Positions 58,605 to 64,000 of a stretch of 64,000 nucleotides of DNA are shown one piece after another (position 1 is the stretch's first letter; each line of letters begins with the position of its first letter). The notes under the pieces are model-generated. The model did not search any database and was not told the origin of the DNA. It worked only from the letters and a program-made list of their open reading frames with translations. A program made the position numbers and the translations under genes. The stretch is from Bromus sterilis (Eukaryota > Streptophyta > Magnoliopsida > Poales > Poaceae), in the NCBI GenBank assembly GCA_950022295.1, contig OX465597.1:398231016-398295015 (forward strand), in the 5' to 3' direction.

Positions 58605-59846
58605 TTAGGCTTTTAGCCTAAGGTGGTAGTAGCTAATGTCCCCAGGAGCCTCCTGCTTCAGGGTAGTACGGGTGAGTCTAAGGGTCGTATGAGGCTTCCG
58701 GTGCGTACACCGAAGTCCTCGACTCCTCCCACTAAGAAGGATCCGCGCTCCAAGCACAGGAAGACCCTTCACCAAACTGGGTGACGGTCTCTCCCTGGAA
58801 AGGTGGGAACTCACCATGCTCCTCCTCGTCGGGCACAACCCCCTCCATGGGGTTATGAAACTGATGCTGTACCACGAACTCATCAAACTGGATAACATCA
58901 AAGGACCATCCGTTCCCGCGAGAAAAATCAAACAAAAGAGGTGCAGGTAGACGGATCTTGCGTTTCGTGGTAGCTCCGAAACGCAAGATATAATCAAGGT
59001 TACCAAACTCGAAAGTCATGGTAACAAACTTATGCCTTTTCATAGCAGCAAGATCAAAACTTAAATAAGTAAAAGGCTTATCATCGGGGTGTGGGGTGCC
59101 ATTAAGAGACTCTAAGATAAGTGTGGCGTAAACGCCACCAATAAGTCTCCCTTGTTACCGTTCATAGCAAGGCGTCGAGCAATTAAGGCACCCACATTAT
59201 AATCAAACCTCCCTGAAAGGGCGGTTGCCAGGATAGAAATATCCGGCGCAGATATGTTGCTCGTGTTGTCACGAGCTAACACCCCTCTAGCAATAAAATA
59301 CGCAAAATACCTGAGGTGTGGGAATAAGATGATGGAGATCTTTGACTGATGAATATCCCTCGTATCCATGCTACAGAGCGAGTTGAAGACGGTTCTCAGC
59401 TCGGAGGGCTGAGAGCTCATCTTCGCCGTCTGTCCCACGTTCGACACACCTATTATTTCGCAAAGCCTTTCCAAAGGCATGGTCAAAAGATCATTGTAAA
59501 TTTTAAACTCAAAAGAACCAGCATCAAGGTTATATCTAAAACTGTTAATAAAACATGAGGTGAGTTTTTGATACTGAGTAACACGGCACGTTGCGAGCCG
59601 CGTCAAACCTGCATTAGCACAAAGATTATAGAACTCCTCCCTAATTCCTGCAGCTTCAAGGAATACATCGCACGGGAAAGTCATTGCACGTGCTTGATTT
59701 GTGTTCTCCAACAACTCCAAGGGCACATGATCTTCGTTGTAGCTCACCCTAGCAGTCGAGGGTGAAGCTGCAGCTCTTGTAACTCGATCGGAGCGCTCGG
59801 TCCTTTTCTTCCCAAGCCACCCCTTTTCTCTTCCTAGCAAACTCAT
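58605..59846 (-). pseudogene. E5 third ORF, ATHILA ORF-like, frameshifted
   Basis: It starts at ATG 59846 (MSLLGREKGWLGKKRTERS). It shares with the E2 ORF the blocks IREEFYNLCANAGLTRL, FINSFRYN, LTMPLERLCEIIG, LFPHLRYFAYFIARGVLARDNT and LIARRLAMNGNKGDL. The frame breaks near 59112-59150 (the KGDL-FGG site) and continues in another frame (KRHKFVTM, DYILRFG, IRLPAPLLFDFSRG) to about 58605. The C-terminal Glu/Pro-rich part also contains a stop. Confidence 0.78.
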
Positions 59847-60635
59847 TTCTGAAATTTTTGACAAATTACAAAAACAAGTATTTAAAAAAAGTTAGTTAAG
59901 GCAAACTACTCAACTCACTTACCTAAGGCATAAACTTGCATCAAAACTTGGAAAATAAAATTATACACATGCATGCAAGCTTATATAAACAGCACCAAGA
60001 GCTACTAAATACTCACAAATGAAGCCACCAAGCAAAAATCTAATTGGAGGGGTGAAGGAGTTACATACCAGGGAGTATTTGCCCAAAATTTCAGCTCAAA
60101 TGATGGGTCGTAGAGAGAGATCGAAATTCTGGACGGAGAGCAGCAAGAACACAAGAACAAAGTCCAGAGCTCGTGTTTTTGGAGAGAGAGGAAGGAGGAG
60201 GAAGAAGAAATACCTGGAAGTGGGGCCTTTTGGCCCCAGGCGCACTGTGGGCGCGACCAGGGGGCAGGCCGCGCCAGCTGGCCACCTGGGCCACTGATGC
60301 CCCCCCTGGTTAGCCCCAGGTGCCTCTGAGTCACTCCCGGCATGGAAATTTTTATTTTTATTTTTCTGGAATTTTTCTGAAAACTTCACTGTTGAAAATT
60401 TCTCGGAGTTCAAAAAGCTGCAAAACTTTCTGAAAACTTAAAGCGGTGATTAGTATGGTGAAGCTTCAAAAACACAAAAACTTGGTACAACAAAAAGAAT
60501 GAAAGCTAAAGCAAATGAAAACATAACAAGCTTAACTTTTTACCTATATAAAACAAGCTCACTAGTAAGGTTGATCAAGTCTTACCAACAAACCGGTGAT
60601 ATATAGAACAAGAAGTCTCCCCTCTTATGAAGTGA

Positions 60636-61400
60636 TCATTGCACCTTTACTTTGATGGACATTGTCCCCACCATAATGGTTTTGTATTTGTGGTGCACAT
60701 GTAGTGGACAGTCCCATTCTCCAATCTTCACGGTCTCGATATTCTCTATAGAGTTAAGGCCATGTCTTTTGTCGATCTTCTTTGGAAAATACACCGTGTG
60801 TTCTTTGTCATCAACGTTGAAGGTGACCTTTCCTTTATTGCAATCAATGATAGCACCTGCGGTGTTAAGAAAAGGTCTACCAAGAATAATGGACATGCTC
60901 CCATCCTCGGGCATGTCAAGCACAACAAAATCTGTAAGGATCAAACAGTTAGCAACTTCAACGGGTACATCCTCACAAATACCTATTGGGACAGCTGTTG
61001 ATTTGTCAGCTATCTGAAGGGAGATATCTGTAGGGATTAGTTTCTCTAAACAAAGCCTTCTGTAAAGAGAGAAAGGCATAACACTCACTCCTGCACCAAG
61101 GTCACATAAAGCAGTTCTGACATAATTATTCTTTATGGAGCAAGGAATGGTGGGTATACCTGGATCACCGAGCTTTTTAGGAATCTTGCCACTGAAAGAG
61201 TAGTTAGCAAGCATAGTAGATATAGCCTCATTAGGAACTATTCGTTTATTAGTGAAAATATATTTCATATATTTCGAATAAGGAGGTAACTTAATAGCAT
61301 CAGTCAAAGGAATTTGAAGAAAAAGAGGCTTCATCCATTCACAAAATTTATTATAATGCTCTTCTTCTTTAGATTTGAGGGACTTACCTGGAAAGGGCAT
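60636..61400 (-). CDS. E5 aspartic protease segment, intact frame
   Basis: This is a single 254-codon frame. FCEWMKPLFLQIPLTDAIK leads to NYSFSGKIPKKLGDPG, then the active site RTALCDLGAGVSVMPFSLY, SIILGRPFLNTAGAIIDC and a C-terminus KYKTIMVGTMSIKVKVQ with the stop at 60636. It is a pepsin-like retroviral-type protease that would process Gag. The methionine at 61400 is not a true start: in the ancestral element this followed Gag in one polyprotein. It is separated from gag by stops near 61488 and 61430. Confidence 0.8.
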   Translation of the reverse strand: MPFPGKSLKSKEEEHYNKFCEWMKPLFLQIPLTDAIKLPPYSKYMKYIFTNKRIVPNEAISTMLANYSFSGKIPKKLGDPGIPTIPCSIKNNYVRTALCDLGAGVSVMPFSLYRRLCLEKLIPTDISLQIADKSTAVPIGICEDVPVEVANCLILTDFVVLDMPEDGSMSIILGRPFLNTAGAIIDCNKGKVTFNVDDKEHTVYFPKKIDKRHGLNSIENIETVKIGEWDCPLHVHHKYKTIMVGTMSIKVKVQ

Positions 61401-61490
61401 GGGTTTCTGTATCCATGGTTCTCATTCCTTCCCATGTCTTCTTGCGACGAAGTCTTCTTTAGAGTACCTCTTGCGTTTATCGGGTGCTTC

Positions 61491-63308
61491 TTATTCTCTT
61501 ACCTTGGGTGGATCATCTTCCTCGACATCTTTTCCTTCAGGCTCGGCATCGTCTTCTGTTTCGGCATCAGAGGTAGATATGCTGTTAGGATCAACAACAG
61601 GCTTTTCACTTGTAATAGGATCATCGGGATTGTCAGCCTCCTTGTGTTTCTTCTTCTTCTTTGGAGAGCTAACAGCCTCGTCTTCTTCTTGTACTTGAGA
61701 ATCTTGCTCGATCCTCTTTGGGTGCCCTTCAGGATAAAGTGGGTCCTGGGTGTGTGTTCCACCCCTTGTTTTAATTCCATAAGCTTGTATGTCCTGTTTG
61801 GCATTATTAGCAAGCAAATATTTTTGCACATTAGAAATTTGTTCAAGCTGAGTTTGAACCATTTGAAAATGCTTAACAAGACATTTAACATCATTAACTG
61901 TTCTCTCTAGAACATCACATAAACTTTTGATAGCAAGAGAATTATCATGCAACTGACTTTGTAATTTCCTATTAAAATGGTCTTGCTTAACAATAAGATT
62001 ATCAAGCTCATCTAAGCATTGGTCGGGAGGCTTACCTCTAGGGATGTCACTTTTAGTAAAATCTAATAGAGAGTGTACCTCTACCAAGGGAGGGTGAGTA
62101 GTAGGCTCACACAACTTCTCAATAGGCGGTAAATTCTTCACGTCTTTGGCTTTAATACCTCTCTCCTTTATAGACTTCTTTGCTTCTTGCATATCTTCGG
62201 GGTTCAAAACAAGCATGGCCCTCTTTTTCGGTGGTAGAAGTGGCTCAGGAACGGACCAGTCTTCATAGTTCTTGGCAATTTTGCACATTAATTCTTCTGC
62301 ATCGTCCGGTGTTCTTTCCCTGAAAACACAACTAGCACAACTATCCAGATAGGTTCTGGATTCATCGGTTAAACCAGCGTAAAATATATCAAGCAGTTCA
62401 TTCTTGGGGATCCCATGTCCTGGCATAACCTTAAGTAAATCACAAAACCTCCCCCAATCTTTAGGGAGGTGCTCATCCTGCAATTGTTTAAAGTTATAGA
62501 TTCTTTGCAAAGCAGCATGTTTCAGATGAGCTGGGAAATATTTATCAACAAAGAATTTGACTAAGTCCTGAGGACTTTTAATGGAACCATAGGGTAGTGC
62601 ATCATACCATGATTTAGCGTCCTCCTTCAATGAAAAAGGGAAAACCTTGGCCACATAGAAGTTTCGTATCTTCTCATCAGTAGTGAATAGATTGCTTAAC
62701 TCAGCGAGTTTGGTCAAGTGTGCTATAGCATCATCATTTTCTCTGCCATAAAAGGGGTCAGCCTCGACTGTAGATATAAGTGAAAGATCAACAGAGAAAT
62801 CATAATCAGGATCAGTGATGCATATAGGAGATGTGGCAAATTGAGGATCAGGAATAACTTTGTTCTTCATGGAGTGCTTTTTGAGCAACTCCTTAACAAC
62901 TCCAGGGTCAGAGTCGACACACTCTCTGAGTTCCCTGCAAAAATCATCATCAAGAGTAACATAATCATCATCAAGGATTCTCTCCCTGAGTTCATATAAG
63001 CTCGGGTAACCAAAGGTTTTGCAGGTAGGAATATAGGTAGTAGGGGTCTCGGTCTTGGATTTTGCTGCAGCCTTAGCAGTCTGAGTTTCAATATGGCGAC
63101 CAAGAAAAGTAGCATCATCAAGAGTAGTGGAAGCATAATCAAAAGTATCGTACATAGTAACAGACTCAATAGAAGCATCATCTAGTGGTGGTGAAGTAAA
63201 CTTACTCATAACGGAAGGTGAATCAAGTGTAGCACTAGTGTTCAGAATAGTACCTTTTCTTGTACGGGATGGTAAGATTGGAACCTTGGGGTCTCCTTTC
63301 TTACCCAT
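61491..63308 (-). CDS. E5 gag, open reading frame
   Basis: From the ATG at 63308 (MGKKGDPKVPILPSR) it runs 605 codons to TAA. The gag core is FYVAKVFPFSLKEDAKSWYD, KYFPAHLKHAALQRIYNFKQ, PKNELLDIFYAGL, and a CAS-C block. It is followed by a helical region (LIVKQDHFNRKLQSQLHDN), a spacer and a Lys/Glu-rich acidic end. The TAA at 61491-61493 stands where E2 has GAA, so Gag is now cut off from the protease. The non-coding 61401-61490 contains the lost linker codons. Confidence 0.85.
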   Translation of the reverse strand: MGKKGDPKVPILPSRTRKGTILNTSATLDSPSVMSKFTSPPLDDASIESVTMYDTFDYASTTLDDATFLGRHIETQTAKAAAKSKTETPTTYIPTCKTFGYPSLYELRERILDDDYVTLDDDFCRELRECVDSDPGVVKELLKKHSMKNKVIPDPQFATSPICITDPDYDFSVDLSLISTVEADPFYGRENDDAIAHLTKLAELSNLFTTDEKIRNFYVAKVFPFSLKEDAKSWYDALPYGSIKSPQDLVKFFVDKYFPAHLKHAALQRIYNFKQLQDEHLPKDWGRFCDLLKVMPGHGIPKNELLDIFYAGLTDESRTYLDSCASCVFRERTPDDAEELMCKIAKNYEDWSVPEPLLPPKKRAMLVLNPEDMQEAKKSIKERGIKAKDVKNLPPIEKLCEPTTHPPLVEVHSLLDFTKSDIPRGKPPDQCLDELDNLIVKQDHFNRKLQSQLHDNSLAIKSLCDVLERTVNDVKCLVKHFQMVQTQLEQISNVQKYLLANNAKQDIQAYGIKTRGGTHTQDPLYPEGHPKRIEQDSQVQEEDEAVSSPKKKKKHKEADNPDDPITSEKPVVDPNSISTSDAETEDDAEPEGKDVEEDDPPKVRE

Positions 63309-63365
63309 AGTGGATGATATGCAGCAGGCAGGATACTTCAAGTAGACTTGTAAATATTGCTACGC

Positions 63366-63383
63366 TCCCCGGCAACCGCGCCA
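63366..63383 (-). other. E5 primer binding site (tRNA-Asp)
   Basis: Plus-strand TCCCCGGCAACCGCGCCA differs from the tRNA-Asp end at one base and lies twelve bases from the LTR. Confidence 0.85.
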
Positions 63384-63395
63384 GAAAACGCTGCT

Positions 63396-64000
63396 TGATG
63401 CCCCAGAGGCGTAAGGGATCGAGATAGTCTTCGCGGGTAAGCTAACCCAATTTATTGATTCGACACACGGGGAGCAAAAGAGTATTTATAAACTTTGACA
63501 GTTGATTTGTCAATTCAACCGCACATGAAATATACTTGCTTGGAACAATAGATAAGTGGTAATGGTGATATGATAGTGGTGATATCAACAGCAAAAGTAA
63601 ATAGAAAAAAGTAACAACTAATAACCAGCAGGATTGAAAACACTGTAGGCTAGGGAGATGGATGGTCGGGCGCTGCATGGATGAGAGTAAACATATAATA
63701 GATTCTAATACGGGGCAAGGCACACAGAAGAAACAATAATCATCTAGGCAAATATCAAACAGTATGCATGTATCCCGTAGGTAGTTGTGCGTGCTTGCAA
63801 TAAGAACTTGCACAACATCTTTTGTCCTACCATCCCGCTACGAACGGGGCCAAAAGGAACTTATGGAGATTAAGGTGCTCCTGTCAAAGAGCACCGGAAC
63901 AAATCAATAAACTCAATGGATACATGGAATCCTCAAATCATGGACCATCCCCTTTGGTGTCCCAAGCTGTCACCTTTGGGATCGCCGGTTCCGGACCATA
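63396..64000 (-). repeat. E5 5' LTR, partial
   Basis: It begins (plus) TGATGCCCCAGAGGCG and matches 55452-56060 with few differences. It runs out of the window. Confidence 0.9.

Larger units (their letters stand above)
55452..64000 (-). mobile_element. E5: Athila-like pol-less element, extends past the window
   Basis: It is a relative of E2 with the same gene order and a better-preserved gag and protease. It begins (plus) TGATGCCCC inside an E1-family LTR. CGCGG (55447-55451) is the expected TSD, and its partner lies outside the window. The 3' LTR is 55452-56834 and the 5' LTR starts at 63396. There is no RT, RNase H or integrase. Confidence 0.9.

Overview
This is nuclear DNA from a large-genome grass. 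It is most likely a Pooideae member of the Triticeae (wheat, barley, rye, Aegilops) or oat kind. The reasons are spliced plant genes with GT-AG introns, LTRs beginning TGATACGTC or TGATAACCC of the type that fills Triticeae genomes, and an Athila/Tat/Tekay retroelement mix. There are no bacterial operons, CRISPR arrays or rRNA genes.

Layout. Positions 1-5.2 kb are low-copy sequence with degenerate gene pieces: a GC-rich block, a decayed gene near 1.3-2.0 kb, and a RING-H2 E3 ligase pseudogene at 3.5-3.9 kb. Positions 5.27-10.46 kb (minus) hold the one complete host gene I can reconstruct. It is a polypyrimidine-tract-binding protein of the PTB3 type, 443 aa with four RRMs in 14 coding exons. 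One exon is 14 nt long, and a LINE remnant lies in intron 3. A second host gene (minus, acidic/lysine-rich protein of unknown function) lies at 27.55-11.07 kb, but it is cut in two by a 15.5 kb retrotransposon insertion.

From 11.3 kb onward the window is a nest of LTR retrotransposons. Element E1 (11298-26848, TSD GCGGC) is a gag-protease element without pol. Its 3' LTR contains a Tekay/Del-type Gypsy (19287-26532, TSD TGTTT) with a 4 kb 5' LTR and an almost wholly deleted 3' LTR. A minus-strand LTR with its internal edge (27548-29922) is cut by E3 (29923-33779). E3 shares LTR and 3' region with E1 but carries a different acidic ORF of unknown function. A chimeric LTR tract (33780-34588 and 43978-44189) holds E2 (34589-43977, TSD CTCGC). 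E2 is an Athila-like, pol-less element with gag, protease and a third, ATHILA-type ORF. Two tandem E1-type LTR pieces (44190-55451) contain a Tat-clade Gypsy (45566-54665, TSD GCAAT), and finally E5 (55452 to beyond 64000), a relative of E2.

The most interesting item is in the Tat element. Antisense to its pol, between integrase and 3' LTR, lies a TATA-box-led ORF (47264-47722) for an Arg/Gly-rich protein with a plausible B3 DNA-binding domain. It is followed by an in-frame serine-rich tail with a basic, nuclear-localisation-like end. Next to it is a 7-copy array of G-run tandem repeats. Other points are the recurrent C-to-T stop codons in retroelement ORFs, the exact in-frame split of the host gene, and paired conserved stem-loops in the pol-less elements E1 and E3.
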